Shown: positions 25,136 through 35,592 of the stretch, piece after piece
Numbering within the stretch: position 1 is the first letter of the stretch
Layout of the letters: every line of letters begins with the position of its first letter
DNA from: Paracoccus jeotgali
Lineage (GTDB): Bacteria > Pseudomonadota > Alphaproteobacteria > Rhodobacterales > Rhodobacteraceae
NCBI RefSeq assembly: GCF_002865605.1
Contig: NZ_CP025583.1
Location: 2,646,501 to 2,710,500, forward strand
Length of the DNA stretch: 64,000 bases
Reading direction: 5' to 3'
Program-made: the position numbers and the translations under genes
Notes under the pieces: model-generated
The model's database searches: none
What the model saw: only the letters and a program-made list of their open reading frames with translations
What the model was told of the DNA's origin: nothing

Positions 25136-28100
25136 TCAGTAATCCCGCTCGAACGCGATGCCGATCGACGTGTCGCCGTCGCTGCCGACCGAGCCGCGGG
25201 CGGTCAGGGACTCGGTCAGGTCGAGGTTCAGGTTGATCTGCGTCTCGCCGTCGCCGTTGACCTCGACATCGGTATAGACGTTGCGGGACAGGTATTTCCC
25301 GGCCCGGACGGCGACATTGCCCTCATCGTCTACAGTCAGGTCCAGATCGTCCAGCCCGGCGGCCTCGCGGATATTGCCGACCACGCCGATGCCGCCACGC
25401 CCGGCCAGCACCGCCACCGCATTGGCCAGCTGGGCGGCCTGCAGGGCGCTGATCTGGTCCAGACCGCGCCCAAACAGCAGATAGGACAGCACCTCTTCCT
25501 GCGGCAGTTCGGGGACCGATTCAAAGGTGATGTCCGGCTCGCGCAGATCGCCGTCGATGATGATGCGGGTCAGGATGCCGCCCTCGGTATGGGACGCCAC
25601 CAGCCGCATGACGGGGACGAGGCTGCCCTGCAGCTCGATCAGCCCCTCGGTCAGGTCGAAGCGTTTGCCCAGCAGATCGACGCGGCCCCGGATCAGCGAT
25701 AGCTGGCCGATGGGGATGGGGGTGCGGGCGTTGCCGGTCAGGCGCATCTCGCCGCCCAGTTCGGCATCGACGCCACGGCCGCGGATAAAGACCTGGTTCG
25801 GGGCGCGGATGGTCAGGTCGAAGCGCGCCGGATTGGCGGGCGGGATCGCGGCCGGGCCGCCAAGGCCGGCGGCCTGGGCGGCGGCGCTGCCATAGGGTTC
25901 TATCCCGGCCTTGGCGCGGGTGGCGGCGGCCTGCCAACTGTCGTTGCGGTGGATGATGTCGGGGATCGCCTTGGCCCCGCCGAGACCGGTCGAGGGGATG
26001 CGGATTTCTGCATGCAGGATGTTGATGGTGCCGCCGACCAGCGGGCCGTCGGCGGCACGGCCGGTCAGCGTCACGGTGCCGTCGGCGGTCAGCTCATACA
26101 GGCTGGGGTCGCGGATCACGGCGCTGTTCAGCCGCGCAGTCAGGTCCAGAACCGGGCTGCCCGACCGCAGATCGACATTGCCATCGACGCTGACGCTGCC
26201 CCCGGCGGACAGGCCGCCGCGCAGATCGACCGCGATCAGCCCGCGATCGAGCCGCGCCGAGAGGTTCAGCCCCTGCAGCGTCAGGCCGATGCGCGGCTCG
26301 GCCAGCCGGCCATTGTCGAGGTTCAGCGTGCCGCTGAGCGCGTCCAGCCCCGGCTCGCCCTGCATCCGCAGATCGAAGCGGACCGGCCCTTCGACGCTGC
26401 GGGTGCGCAGCAGCGGGTTGACCAGCGCGGCATCGCCCACCCCGGACATGCGCAGATCGGTCGCCGTCCCGGCCAGCAGCCCGGCGACGCGGGCGCGGGT
26501 GCCGCCGGGGGCGGTCAGGTCCAGCTCGATCCGGTTGCCCTCGGGCGTCTGACGGATGGTGCCGACCGCCTGCGCGGGACCGTTCAGGCCGGGCACCAGC
26601 GCGGCCAGATCGGCCAGCCGGGCATCGACATTCAGCGCCTCGACCGGGTTGCCATTGGCGATCACGCGCAGCTGCGGGTTGCGCGCGTCGAGGTTCTGGA
26701 TGCGCAGCCCGCTGGCGTCCTGAATCGCGGCCAGTTCCAGCCGCGTCGTCCCGGCCAGCAGCCCGTCGAGGCGCGGATTGCCGATGCCGAGGCCGGTCAG
26801 CTCGCCCTGCGCGGTGATGCGGCGGGCATCGCCCGGCTGATCGACGACGCGCCCCTCAATCCGGGCGCGGCCGCGCAGCGTCGGGCTGACAAAGCCCAGA
26901 TCGGCCGCGTTCAGCGTCGCCCGCAGATCGGTGCGACCGCCGCCGACCAGCCCCTCGGCCGTGGCGGTCAGGCGGGCGTTGCGGGCCTGCGCCTCGTCGA
27001 TCCGGATGGTGCTGCCGCTGCGGATGCCGCGCGCCGAAAACCGCGTCTCGCCCTGCAGCGCGGCATCGGCCGGGGCGGTGCCGGTGGTGATGTCCGTCCC
27101 GGTGCCGCTGATGGTAAAGTTCTGCACCCCGCCCTGATCGCGCAGCACGGCCCGCGCCCGGACCGAGCCGCCGAAGCCTTGGCCCAGAAAGCCCAGATCG
27201 CGGCTGACGGCGTCGGCCTGAAAATCCGTCTGGCCGTCCCCGATGCTGCCCTGCCCGGACAGGCTGAGCTGCGCGTTCTCGGCCTGCAGCTTCTGTATAT
27301 CCAGCCGTCCGCCCCTTTGTTCGGCCTGCACCTCCAGCCGCGTCTCGCCCTGCAAGGCGGCATCGGCCTGCGCCTGTCCCAGCCGCAGATCGCGCCCGGT
27401 GCCGGTCAGGCGATACTGGCGCGCGCCGTCCTGATCCTGCAGCGTGACCTGCGCCTGCAGCGCGCCGCCAAAGTCGCGGCCCAGAAAGGACAGGTCGCTG
27501 GCGTCCAGCTGCGCGGTCAGATCGCTCTGCCCCTCGCCGAAGCGGCCCGAGGCGTCGGCGGACAGCTTGGGATGGGCGATGGTCGCGGTGTCGAGCGTGA
27601 TCACCCCGTCCTGTTCCTGCCCCGTCACCTCGATCCGCGTCTCGCCCAGCAGGGCACTGTCGGCGCCGGCCTGGTTCAGCGCCAGATCCTGCGCGGTGCC
27701 GGTCAGCGAAAAGTCGCGGGCGCCGTTTTCAGCGTCGGTCAGCCGGGCCTGCGCGTTCAGCGCGCCCGACATGCCCAGCCCGAAGGCGCCAAGGTCGTTC
27801 AGCGCCAGCTGCGCCTGCGCGTCGGTGCCCTGCGGCCCGATCTGACCCGAGGCGACGATGCTGTTGCGCGCGGACGCAAGCTCTGCCCGCTCGATCACAT
27901 AGGTGTCGCCGCGTTCGACGGCGGCGATGTCGATCTCGGTCCGGCCGGTGCCGCTTTGCGCGCCGATCTGACCCAGCGAGAGATCGTTGCCATGGCCGCT
28001 GACCGTCAGCCGCCGCGCGCCGTCGCCGATATCGGCAAAGCGGGCGTCCACGTCCAGCGAGCCCTGAAGCCCCAGCCCCAGCGAGGCGAGGTCGCGGACG

Positions 28101-31100
28101 ACGATCTGCGCCGTGGCATCGGTCTGCGCCTGCCCGATCTGGCCCTGCGCGCTGATGTCGAGCTGGTCGTTGGTGATCCTGGCCCGGCTGACGTCAATCG
28201 CGCCGTCGCCTTCCTGACGCGCGGCAATGTCGATCCGGGTCGTGCCGGTCAGCGCGGCGTCGGTCTGCTGCTGGCCCAGACGGATATCCTGCCCGGTGCC
28301 GGTGATCTCGACCGCGCGGGCGCCGTCGCTGTCGGTGGTCAGCCCGGCGTTGATGTCCAGCGACCCCTGCCAGCCCCGACCCAGCGCGGCGAGATCCGCG
28401 ATCTGCGCCTGCGCCTGCCCGTTGATGGCCCCGTCCGCGACAGAGCCGCTGGCCTGCGCCTGCAGCCTTGGGTGGCGCAGATCGAAGCTGTCCAGCCGCA
28501 GCGTCCCGTCCGGCGTCTGCTCGGCGCTGATGGTGATGTCGGTTTGCCCCGGCAGGGCATTCTCGGCATCCGGGCCCAGCGCGAGGTCCTGCCCCGTCGC
28601 CTCGACCCGCAGCGCGCGGGTGCCCTGCGGCCCCTGCGTCAGCACCAGATCACCGGTCAGTGAGCCGTCCCAATCGCCCGACAGCGCCGCCAGCGAGTCG
28701 AGCGTCACATTGCCGGTCAGGTTCGTGCCCGAGCCAGAGATGCTGCCCTGCGCGGTGGCGATCAGGTCGCGATTGGTCAGCCGCGCCTGATCCAGCAGGA
28801 TCTGGTCGCCCGTTTGCGTGGCCTGGGCGGAAAACTGCGTCTCGCCGGCCAGCGCGTTGTTCAGGTTCGGCTGCCCCACGCGAAGATCTGTGCCGTTGCC
28901 GTCGATGGTGATCTCGCGCACACCGTCGCGGGTGGCGATTTCGGCATGCGCGTTTAGCCGCCCGCCGAAGGTCTCGCCCAAAGCCGCCAGATCGCTGAAA
29001 TTCAGGTCGAACTGCCCATCGACCTGCGTGCCGTCGATGACGCCGCCGCCGGTCAGGGCAAGCTGGTCGTTCTGCAGCGCCAGCTCGGTCACGGTGAACC
29101 CGCCATCGGCGCTTTCCAGCACCGTCGCGGTCAGGTCGGACGTGCCGGCAAAGGCGCCATCCAGCGCCGCGACCCCGGTCTTCAGCCCCGTCGCCTGCCC
29201 GTCCAGCGTCACCCGGCGCTTGCCGTTCTCGCCCACCACATGCGCCTGCGCCTGCATCGCGCCCTGCAGCGCGGGGTCGATGTCGGACAGCGTCGGGACG
29301 TCGAAGTCAGCCGTCAGATCGGTGAAAGTCGAGGTCACCTGCCCCTGCGCGGTCAGGGTGATCCGCTGCGCGTTGATCGCCAGCCGACGCAGTTCGGTCC
29401 CGTCCTGGCTGCGGCCCGCGGACAGCGCGATCTGCGATTCGCCGGCCAGCAGCCGGTCGAGCCGTGGTTCGTCCACACTCAGATCGCGGCCGGTGACGGT
29501 GCCCTGCACGTCAAAGGCGCCAGTCAGCACCTGAAAAAACCCGGTCAGATCGGCCGAGGCGCTGCCACCCAGCGGGCGACCGGCCAGTTCCGACAGGTTG
29601 GACAGATCGTCATGCCGCGCGGTCAGGTTGTCGCTAGACAGCACGATCCCGCTGGTCAGCCCGTCCAGCGTCAGCCCGCCCTGCAGCCCGTAATCCTTGC
29701 CGGTGATCTGCATGTCGGACAGCACCAGCACGTCGCCGGGGGTGAAGTCGAAACCGGTGGTGCCGGACAGCGTCTCGCCCAGAACCTTTTGCAGGCGTTC
29801 GTCGACCACGTTGATGCCGCTGGCGTCGAAGCCGATCTGGCCATCGACCTGTTCCAGCGTCTCGCCCTGCGCCAGCCGGACCTGCCCGCTGCCGTCCAGA
29901 TCGAGCCGCTTGACCCGCATCTGCGCCCGGTCGATCTCGCTGAGCCAACCCTTGAGCTGCCAGCCAGAGCCTTGGCTCGCGTCATAATCGACGTCGAGAC
30001 TGCCGGACAGCACGTTGATCGGCGGGTTCATGAAGGGGATTGTGACCGGCAGCACCTGGGCGCCGGCCTCTTCCCCGAAATCGACGGACAGGTCCAGCTT
30101 TTGCGGGGCGTTGCTGTCATTGGTGGCCAGTTGCCCGCGCAGTTTCAGCGCGTCGGTCTGCAGCGCCAGCTCGTCCACCACAAGCCGGCCCGACATGGCC
30201 CGCCAGCCGGTGGCGGTGATGCGGGTGTCGCCAGCGAAGAAATCGCGGTTCTGGGGCGGCAGCAGCGGCGCCAGATCGCCGCCAAGGTCCAGCGAAAAGC
30301 TGTTGCCGGGCGCGCCTTCCGGCCCCTGGGCGGTCTGGAACGCCAGTTGGCCGCTGACCCGTTCGACCCCGTCCGTCGCCAGCCTGATATCGGCGGCGAA
30401 ATCGCCCAGCGGGCCGTCGCCCTTGATCCGGCCGCTGACGGCGGGGCGGCCCTCGATCCCGGCGAGGCGGGAAAAGATGCCGTTCGGGTCTTCGTCCAGC
30501 TCCAGATCGACATGCAGTTCTCGGCTGTCATTGTCGAAGCTGCCCTTGAAGGTGAAGATCCCCCTGTCGCCATCGACGCGGCGGATTGCCACATCCGCCT
30601 GCCCCTCGCCCCCGGCCAGCGACATCGAGCCGTCGATGGTGATCGCGGCCTCTTCCCCCAAGAGCGGGCTGCCCAGCTCCACGCGCTCGGCGTTCAGATG
30701 CTCGATCTGGATCGCGACCGGCAGTTCCGGCAGGTTGAAGCTGCGGGCCTCGGCGCGGCTTGGTTCCTCGTCCTCGTCCTCGGACACCGGGCCGCGCGGG
30801 ATCTCGATCAGCGCGGCCTGCAGCTCGCCCACCTCGACGCGGCCGCGCAGCAGGGCCGAGCGGGTCCACTGGATCGCGCCGTCATGCAGGACCAGCCAGA
30901 CGCCCTTGTCGTCGGCGACGCTGATCCGGTCAAAGGTCGCCCGCGACGACAGCGCGCCGCGAAAGCCGTCGATCCGCACCGTGCGCCCGGCCCCCGACAG
31001 GCGGTTCTGCACGAAGCGGGTCAGAAAGCCCTGATCGTCGTCGGTCTGTTCGGAAATCTCGGCCACCGTCTCGGCCGCGGCGGGCGTCTGCGCGGGGCTG

Positions 31101-31159
31101 GGGGCGGCTAACGGCATCAGCGCCAGAAAGGCCAGCGGTGCAAGGAAGCGACGGATCAT
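25136..31159 (-). CDS. tamB: translocation and assembly module subunit TamB
   Basis: This 2007-residue envelope protein forms a long beta-taco bridge from the inner membrane to TamA and is implicated in lipid transport and outer-membrane protein assembly. An N-terminal hydrophobic anchor (about 1-25) is followed by extended beta structure. From about residue 650 to 1480 at least nine copies of a roughly 100-residue unit occur, each with a (G/A)TGxDLxLGQ-like segment followed by ALxGETRxxxxA. The conserved C-terminal DUF490 domain ends in AFERDY. It is longer than E. coli TamB (about 1260 residues) mostly because of these repeats. The start codon overlaps the tamA stop. Confidence 0.93.
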   Translation of the reverse strand: MIRRFLAPLAFLALMPLAAPSPAQTPAAAETVAEISEQTDDDQGFLTRFVQNRLSGAGRTVRIDGFRGALSSRATFDRISVADDKGVWLVLHDGAIQWTRSALLRGRVEVGELQAALIEIPRGPVSEDEDEEPSRAEARSFNLPELPVAIQIEHLNAERVELGSPLLGEEAAITIDGSMSLAGGEGQADVAIRRVDGDRGIFTFKGSFDNDSRELHVDLELDEDPNGIFSRLAGIEGRPAVSGRIKGDGPLGDFAADIRLATDGVERVSGQLAFQTAQGPEGAPGNSFSLDLGGDLAPLLPPQNRDFFAGDTRITATGWRAMSGRLVVDELALQTDALKLRGQLATNDSNAPQKLDLSVDFGEEAGAQVLPVTIPFMNPPINVLSGSLDVDYDASQGSGWQLKGWLSEIDRAQMRVKRLDLDGSGQVRLAQGETLEQVDGQIGFDASGINVVDERLQKVLGETLSGTTGFDFTPGDVLVLSDMQITGKDYGLQGGLTLDGLTSGIVLSSDNLTARHDDLSNLSELAGRPLGGSASADLTGFFQVLTGAFDVQGTVTGRDLSVDEPRLDRLLAGESQIALSAGRSQDGTELRRLAINAQRITLTAQGQVTSTFTDLTADFDVPTLSDIDPALQGAMQAQAHVVGENGKRRVTLDGQATGLKTGVAALDGAFAGTSDLTATVLESADGGFTVTELALQNDQLALTGGGVIDGTQVDGQFDLNFSDLAALGETFGGRLNAHAEIATRDGVREITIDGNGTDLRVGQPNLNNALAGETQFSAQATQTGDQILLDQARLTNRDLIATAQGSISGSGTNLTGNVTLDSLAALSGDWDGSLTGDLVLTQGPQGTRALRVEATGQDLALGPDAENALPGQTDITISAEQTPDGTLRLDSFDLRHPRLQAQASGSVADGAINGQAQAQIADLAALGRGWQGSLDINAGLTTDSDGARAVEITGTGQDIRLGQQQTDAALTGTTRIDIAARQEGDGAIDVSRARITNDQLDISAQGQIGQAQTDATAQIVVRDLASLGLGLQGSLDVDARFADIGDGARRLTVSGHGNDLSLGQIGAQSGTGRTEIDIAAVERGDTYVIERAELASARNSIVASGQIGPQGTDAQAQLALNDLGAFGLGMSGALNAQARLTDAENGARDFSLTGTAQDLALNQAGADSALLGETRIEVTGQEQDGVITLDTATIAHPKLSADASGRFGEGQSDLTAQLDASDLSFLGRDFGGALQAQVTLQDQDGARQYRLTGTGRDLRLGQAQADAALQGETRLEVQAEQRGGRLDIQKLQAENAQLSLSGQGSIGDGQTDFQADAVSRDLGFLGQGFGGSVRARAVLRDQGGVQNFTISGTGTDITTGTAPADAALQGETRFSARGIRSGSTIRIDEAQARNARLTATAEGLVGGGRTDLRATLNAADLGFVSPTLRGRARIEGRVVDQPGDARRITAQGELTGLGIGNPRLDGLLAGTTRLELAAIQDASGLRIQNLDARNPQLRVIANGNPVEALNVDARLADLAALVPGLNGPAQAVGTIRQTPEGNRIELDLTAPGGTRARVAGLLAGTATDLRMSGVGDAALVNPLLRTRSVEGPVRFDLRMQGEPGLDALSGTLNLDNGRLAEPRIGLTLQGLNLSARLDRGLIAVDLRGGLSAGGSVSVDGNVDLRSGSPVLDLTARLNSAVIRDPSLYELTADGTVTLTGRAADGPLVGGTINILHAEIRIPSTGLGGAKAIPDIIHRNDSWQAAATRAKAGIEPYGSAAAQAAGLGGPAAIPPANPARFDLTIRAPNQVFIRGRGVDAELGGEMRLTGNARTPIPIGQLSLIRGRVDLLGKRFDLTEGLIELQGSLVPVMRLVASHTEGGILTRIIIDGDLREPDITFESVPELPQEEVLSYLLFGRGLDQISALQAAQLANAVAVLAGRGGIGVVGNIREAAGLDDLDLTVDDEGNVAVRAGKYLSRNVYTDVEVNGDGETQINLNLDLTESLTARGSVGSDGDTSIGIAFERDY

Positions 31160-33075
31160 CAGAATGCCTGTCCCAGGCCCAGGTAAAGCTGGACCTTGCT
31201 GTCTTCGTCATTGCCGTGGATCGGCGTCGCCACGTCGAAGCGAAGCGGCCCGATGGGCGTGTCATAGCGCACCCCCACGCCCGCGCCCGCATGCCATTTC
31301 GTCTCGCCCTTCCAGGCGCCGTCATCCCAGATCTGGCTGGCATCCAGAAACGCCACCGCGCCGATCTTTTCGCGGACCTGAAACCGGGCCTCCATGCTGG
31401 CGTTCACAAGGCTCTGGCCGCCGACATAGGCGGTTTCGGTGGTGTCGGGGATGGGGACGCGGAAGCCGAGGGATTCGAAGGGCTGGCCCCGGACGCTGCC
31501 GCCGCCGCCGGAAAAGAACAGATAGTCGGGCGGGGTGTCGATGATCGTGGGGCCAAGGACGGTGCCGGCCCGGCCGCGCGCGGCGAAGGTCAGGCGGTCA
31601 TCGGTCAGCATGCTGCGATAGACCCGCGCCTCGCCGGTCAGTTGCGCGCCCGAGCCCGTGCCGGAAAACCCCTTGAAGGGCGTCGCGCCGCCTTGCAGGT
31701 AGAAGCCGCGCTTGGCGTTCTTCAGATCGTCGCGGCGGTCCCAGGTGATCTTGCCGGGCAGCGAGACGACGCGGTAATCGTAACGCTCGCTGCCGTAATT
31801 GATCCGCTGGCGGACGAAGGCCACGGCGATGTCTGCGGTCAGGCGGTCGCTTTTGATATAGTTGAAGCCCAGCGCAAAGCTGCCGCTGCGCAGGTAGTAA
31901 TCGGGCTCGTTATCTTCGGACAGTTGCAGGTCGATATAGCCGGTCGTGTCGGGGCTGAGCGTGGCCGGGCGGTCGATGCGCATCCCGAAAGAGTAATCCC
32001 GCCCGTCGCCATCGACCTTGATGTCGCTGATCGCGGCCTCGATGCGGAACCGCTCGCCCCCGCCCAGCAGGTTGCGGTGCAGCCAATAGGCCGACAGCGA
32101 GGCGCCATCGACATTCGAGATCTCGAAGGCGGCGCCGATCCGGCGCGGCTTCTGCTCGACCACCTTCAGGTCGATATCCATCGAGTTGTCGGGGTTCAGA
32201 TTGTCGGCCTCGACCAGGGTGATGGCCGAGAACACGCCGGCGCGGCGCAGGCGCTTGCGGACGGTTTCCAGCTCGTCAGGATCGAAGGGGCGGCCCTCGG
32301 GGTAGCCGGCGATCTTCAGCAGGCGGCGGGTCGAGAGGCGTTCATTTCCGCTGGCATGAAGCCGTCCGAAGGTGACCGGCGGGCCGGGGCGCAGCGCGAC
32401 TGAGGATTCCAGCGCGGCGGCGTTGTGGTCGGCAATGATCTGCTGGCCTTCGACACGGGCCTTGGCGTGGCTGGCGTCGCGCCAGTCGCGGATCGCTGAT
32501 GTCGTGGCGCGCTTGATGATGCCGGTCCCGGCGGTCTCGCCCACGGCATAATCCGGGTCGGGCCGCGTGCCGGGCGCCAGCGGCGCCAGTTCGGCGCGGG
32601 CGAATTTGAACCTTGGGCCGGGATCGACGGCGATGACCACCTTGCCCACATATTTCGGCGCATCGAGCGGCGCGATCCCCGCCGCCTCGACCCCGTCGAG
32701 GGTGATGTTGATGATGGCCGAGAAATACCCCTCGTCATACATCACGCCCAGCACGCGCGCATAATCGCCGCGCGCGGCGGCCAGCATGTCCTGCCCGGTG
32801 TTGCGATCCTCGGCCAGCGCGCCGGCGACCAGCGAGGCGCTGCGGACCGGGTCGCGCAGGTCGTCGTCGCCATCGACGATGACGACGTCCAACTCGACCG
32901 GCGGGCCGAGCACGCGGCCTTCCTCGGTCGTGACGGGCTTTTCACCGCCGCCGCCGAACAGGCGCGACAGGCCGGAAAAAGGGTTCGAGGATGAGGCGGA
33001 TTGCGCGGCGGCCTGCGACATGACCCCACCCATCACCGTCAGCGCGATGACCACCAGCTTTGCGGTCTGCCTCAT
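31159..33075 (-). CDS. tamA: outer-membrane assembly protein TamA (BamA family)
   Basis: This 638-residue outer-membrane protein has a signal peptide (MRQTAKLVVIALTVMGGVMS, cleavage near AAA-QS), POTRA domains (about 75-330, including FGRLHASGNERLSTRRLLKIAGYPEG) and a C-terminal Omp85 beta-barrel (about 330-638) ending in Phe (YLGLGQAF). The barrel contains VRGQPFESLG, the VRG(F/Y)-type loop motif of the superfamily. ATG 33075 was chosen because a good signal peptide begins there and AGGGGCAGGA precedes it; the longer frame upstream has no sense as a secreted protein start. It forms an operon with tamB. Confidence 0.93.
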   Translation of the reverse strand: MRQTAKLVVIALTVMGGVMSQAAAQSASSSNPFSGLSRLFGGGGEKPVTTEEGRVLGPPVELDVVIVDGDDDLRDPVRSASLVAGALAEDRNTGQDMLAAARGDYARVLGVMYDEGYFSAIINITLDGVEAAGIAPLDAPKYVGKVVIAVDPGPRFKFARAELAPLAPGTRPDPDYAVGETAGTGIIKRATTSAIRDWRDASHAKARVEGQQIIADHNAAALESSVALRPGPPVTFGRLHASGNERLSTRRLLKIAGYPEGRPFDPDELETVRKRLRRAGVFSAITLVEADNLNPDNSMDIDLKVVEQKPRRIGAAFEISNVDGASLSAYWLHRNLLGGGERFRIEAAISDIKVDGDGRDYSFGMRIDRPATLSPDTTGYIDLQLSEDNEPDYYLRSGSFALGFNYIKSDRLTADIAVAFVRQRINYGSERYDYRVVSLPGKITWDRRDDLKNAKRGFYLQGGATPFKGFSGTGSGAQLTGEARVYRSMLTDDRLTFAARGRAGTVLGPTIIDTPPDYLFFSGGGGSVRGQPFESLGFRVPIPDTTETAYVGGQSLVNASMEARFQVREKIGAVAFLDASQIWDDGAWKGETKWHAGAGVGVRYDTPIGPLRFDVATPIHGNDEDSKVQLYLGLGQAF

Positions 33076-33156
33076 TCCTGCCCCTCTTGCTCTTGCGGGG
33101 ATGTTCGCAGCATCGGGTTGGAAAATCCAGCCGCCGCGCACGCGGATTGGCAAAAA

Positions 33157-34083
33157 TCAGGTGAGCGCGACAAGACAGCCATTCAGCGCCGCCATGTCGT
33201 CGCGGATGACCAGCAGCGGCGTGTCCTGCGGGATGTGGCGCATCTGCGGCTGGGACAGGAAGGCGGCGGCGATCCGGTCGGCGCGGCTGGTCAGGCTGCG
33301 GGCCACCGATCCGGCCAGCCACAGCCCGTCCAGCGGCATGAAGCGCAGCGCGTATTCGCGCAGCAAAAGGCCAAACAGGTCGCTGAGCAGATCGAGCGTG
33401 GCCGTGGCCTCGGCCTCGCCCGCCTCGGCGGCTTCGGACAGGGCGCGGGCGCCGATCGCGGACCCGCCATGCAGGCAGCGATGCAGCCGTTCCAGCCCGC
33501 GCCCGGCGAAGGTTTCCTCGGTGGACGAAAAGCCGCGCAGCGCGTCGGCCCCGATCCGGTCGGCCAGCGCCTGCGCGATGTTGGCGGGCAGGCGGGTGTG
33601 GCCTTCCTCCGCCTCGCGGCAGACGATCCGGCCATCGGGGGCGCGCTGAACGGCGCAGACATTCAGCCCGGTGCCCACGCCCACGACCAGCGACTGCCCG
33701 TTCCGCGCCCGGTCGGCCGGGGCGGGGCGCAGCACAGCCTGACCCGTGGCGGGCAGGCTGGCCGAGGCATAGCCCAGCGCCATCAGGTCGTTGATCAGCC
33801 GCACACGGGGGGCACCGGTCATGCGGGCCAGACCGGATTCCGAGATCTGCCAGTCGCGGTTGGTCATCCGGGCCTGACCGCCGCTCACCGGGCCGGCCAC
33901 CGCGATGCAGACTGCGTCCAGCCTCGGCTGTCCCTGGGCCTGCAAATACGCCTGCAGCACCTGACCGAAGCTGGCGTGGTCGCGGTCGCGGTAACGGATG
34001 ATGCTGTCCCGGTCGACGCCGCCATCCCGCGCCAGCGCCAGCCGCGCATTGGTTCCGCCCACATCCGCCAGCAACTTGGTCAT
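33157..34083 (-). CDS. glk: glucokinase
   Basis: This 308-residue cytoplasmic glucokinase phosphorylates glucose at C6 with ATP. The phosphate-1 motif LADVGGTNARLAL is at the N-terminus, VAGPV and LINDLMALGYA (catalytic Asp) follow, then VVGVGTGLNVCAV (adenosine contact) and the EEGHT sugar-binding segment. It belongs to the bacterial Glk group (COG0837) and not ROK, because the zinc-finger cluster of ROK proteins is missing. It lies 81 bases upstream of tamA on the same strand and divergent from ahcY, 116 bases away. Confidence 0.9.
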   Translation of the reverse strand: MTKLLADVGGTNARLALARDGGVDRDSIIRYRDRDHASFGQVLQAYLQAQGQPRLDAVCIAVAGPVSGGQARMTNRDWQISESGLARMTGAPRVRLINDLMALGYASASLPATGQAVLRPAPADRARNGQSLVVGVGTGLNVCAVQRAPDGRIVCREAEEGHTRLPANIAQALADRIGADALRGFSSTEETFAGRGLERLHRCLHGGSAIGARALSEAAEAGEAEATATLDLLSDLFGLLLREYALRFMPLDGLWLAGSVARSLTSRADRIAAAFLSQPQMRHIPQDTPLLVIRDDMAALNGCLVALT

Positions 34084-34136
34084 GTCCCGCCCCCGTTTTC
34101 CAAAGCGTTAGGCCAGCCCATGACAGCGCGCAAGCC

Positions 34137-34158
34137 GGCCGGGTCGATTGATCCGGCC
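34137..34158. other. inverted repeat in the glk-ahcY spacer
   Basis: A nine-pair stem (34137-34145 with 34150-34158, one G:T) with a four-base loop lies about 40 bases before ahcY. No T-tract follows, and it does not fit my recollection of the SAH riboswitch fold. It could be an operator or leader structure. Confidence 0.4.
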
Positions 34159-34199
34159 CCCGTGCGGTGGTATGGCGCAACATCATCAAGGGGCCTGAA

Positions 34200-35588
34200 A
34201 TGACCGATTATATCATCAAAGACATCGCGCTCGCCGATTTCGGCCGCAAAGAGCTGGACATCGCCGAGACCGAGATGCCGGGCCTGATGGCGCTGCGGGC
34301 GGAATATGGCGAGGCCAAGCCGCTGCAGGGCGCCCGCATCGCCGGCAGCCTGCACATGACGATCCAGACCGCCGTGCTGATCGAGACGCTGACCGCGCTC
34401 GGCGCCGAGGTCCGCTGGGCGTCGTGCAACATCTATTCGACGCAGGACCACGCGGCGGCGGCGATCGCGGCCTCGGGCGTGCCGGTCTTTGCGGTCAAGG
34501 GCGAGACGCTGACCGAATACTGGTCCTATACCGACCAGATCTTTCAGTTCGAAGAGGGCGCGAACCTGATCCTCGACGATGGCGGCGACGCGACCATGTA
34601 TATCCTGATGGGCGCCCGCGTCGAAGCGGGCGAGGACGACCTGATCGCCGCCCCCACCAGCGAAGAGGAAGAGGCCCTGTTCGCCCAGATCCGCACCCGG
34701 CTGGCCGCCAGCCCCGGCTGGTTCACCCGTCAGCGCGACATGCTGCAGGGGGTGTCCGAGGAGACCACCACCGGCGTTCACCGGCTGTATGACCTGCATA
34801 AGAAGGGGCTGCTGCCCTTCCCGGCGATCAACGTCAACGACAGCGTCACCAAGTCGAAATTCGACAACAAATACGGCTGCAAGGAAAGCCTGGTCGACGG
34901 CATCCGCCGGGCCACCGACGTGATGATGGCGGGCAAGGTCGCCGTCGTCTGCGGCTATGGCGATGTCGGCAAGGGCAGCGCGGCCTCGCTGGCCGGGGCC
35001 GGGGCGCGCGTCAAGGTGACCGAGGTCGATCCGATCTGCGCGCTGCAGGCGGCGATGGACGGGTTCGAGGTGGTGACGCTGGAAGACGTGGCCGACAGCG
35101 CCGACATCTTCGTGACCACCACGGGCAACAAGGACGTCATCCGGCTGGAGCATATGCGCCGGATGAAGGACATGGCCATCGTCGGCAATATCGGCCATTT
35201 CGACAACGAGATTCAGGTCGCCAGCCTCAAGAACCACAAATGGACCAACATCAAGGATCAGGTCGACATGATCGAGATGCCCTCGGGCAATCGCATCATC
35301 CTGCTGTCGCAGGGCCGACTGCTGAACCTGGGCAACGCCACCGGCCATCCCAGCTTCGTAATGTCGGCCAGCTTCACCAATCAGGTGCTGGCCCAGATCG
35401 AGTTGTGGACCAAGGGCGATGAATACAAACCCGGCGTCTATATCCTGCCCAAGCATCTGGATGAAAAGGTCGCGATGCTGCATCTGGACAAGGTCGGCGC
35501 GAAGCTGACGAAACTGTCCTCGGAACAGGCCGACTACATCGGCGTCCCTCAGGAAGGCCCGTTCAAATCGGACCATTATCGGTATTGA
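34200..35588 (+). CDS. ahcY: adenosylhomocysteinase
   Basis: This 462-residue NAD-dependent enzyme hydrolyses S-adenosylhomocysteine to adenosine and homocysteine, removing the product inhibitor of methyltransferases. Recognisable segments are [29 protein letters not shown] (substrate site), the catalytic region [19 protein letters not shown] with Lys and Asp, [12 protein letters not shown] (NAD Rossmann loop) and the C-terminal KSDHYRY that reaches the cofactor of a neighbouring subunit. AAGGGG lies six to seven bases upstream of ATG 34200. metK follows after four bases, so the two core genes of the activated-methyl cycle form one operon. Confidence 0.97.
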   Translation: MTDYIIKDIALADFGRKELDIAETEMPGLMALRAEYGEAKPLQGARIAGSLHMTIQTAVLIETLTALGAEVRWASCNIYSTQDHAAAAIAASGVPVFAVKGETLTEYWSYTDQIFQFEEGANLILDDGGDATMYILMGARVEAGEDDLIAAPTSEEEEALFAQIRTRLAASPGWFTRQRDMLQGVSEETTTGVHRLYDLHKKGLLPFPAINVNDSVTKSKFDNKYGCKESLVDGIRRATDVMMAGKVAVVCGYGDVGKGSAASLAGAGARVKVTEVDPICALQAAMDGFEVVTLEDVADSADIFVTTTGNKDVIRLEHMRRMKDMAIVGNIGHFDNEIQVASLKNHKWTNIKDQVDMIEMPSGNRIILLSQGRLLNLGNATGHPSFVMSASFTNQVLAQIELWTKGDEYKPGVYILPKHLDEKVAMLHLDKVGAKLTKLSSEQADYIGVPQEGPFKSDHYRY

Positions 35589-35592
35589 GAGC

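Noticed and set aside
35589..35592. A SAM/SAH riboswitch directly before metK
   Set aside because: Only four bases separate ahcY and metK, and the end of ahcY shows no matching fold.
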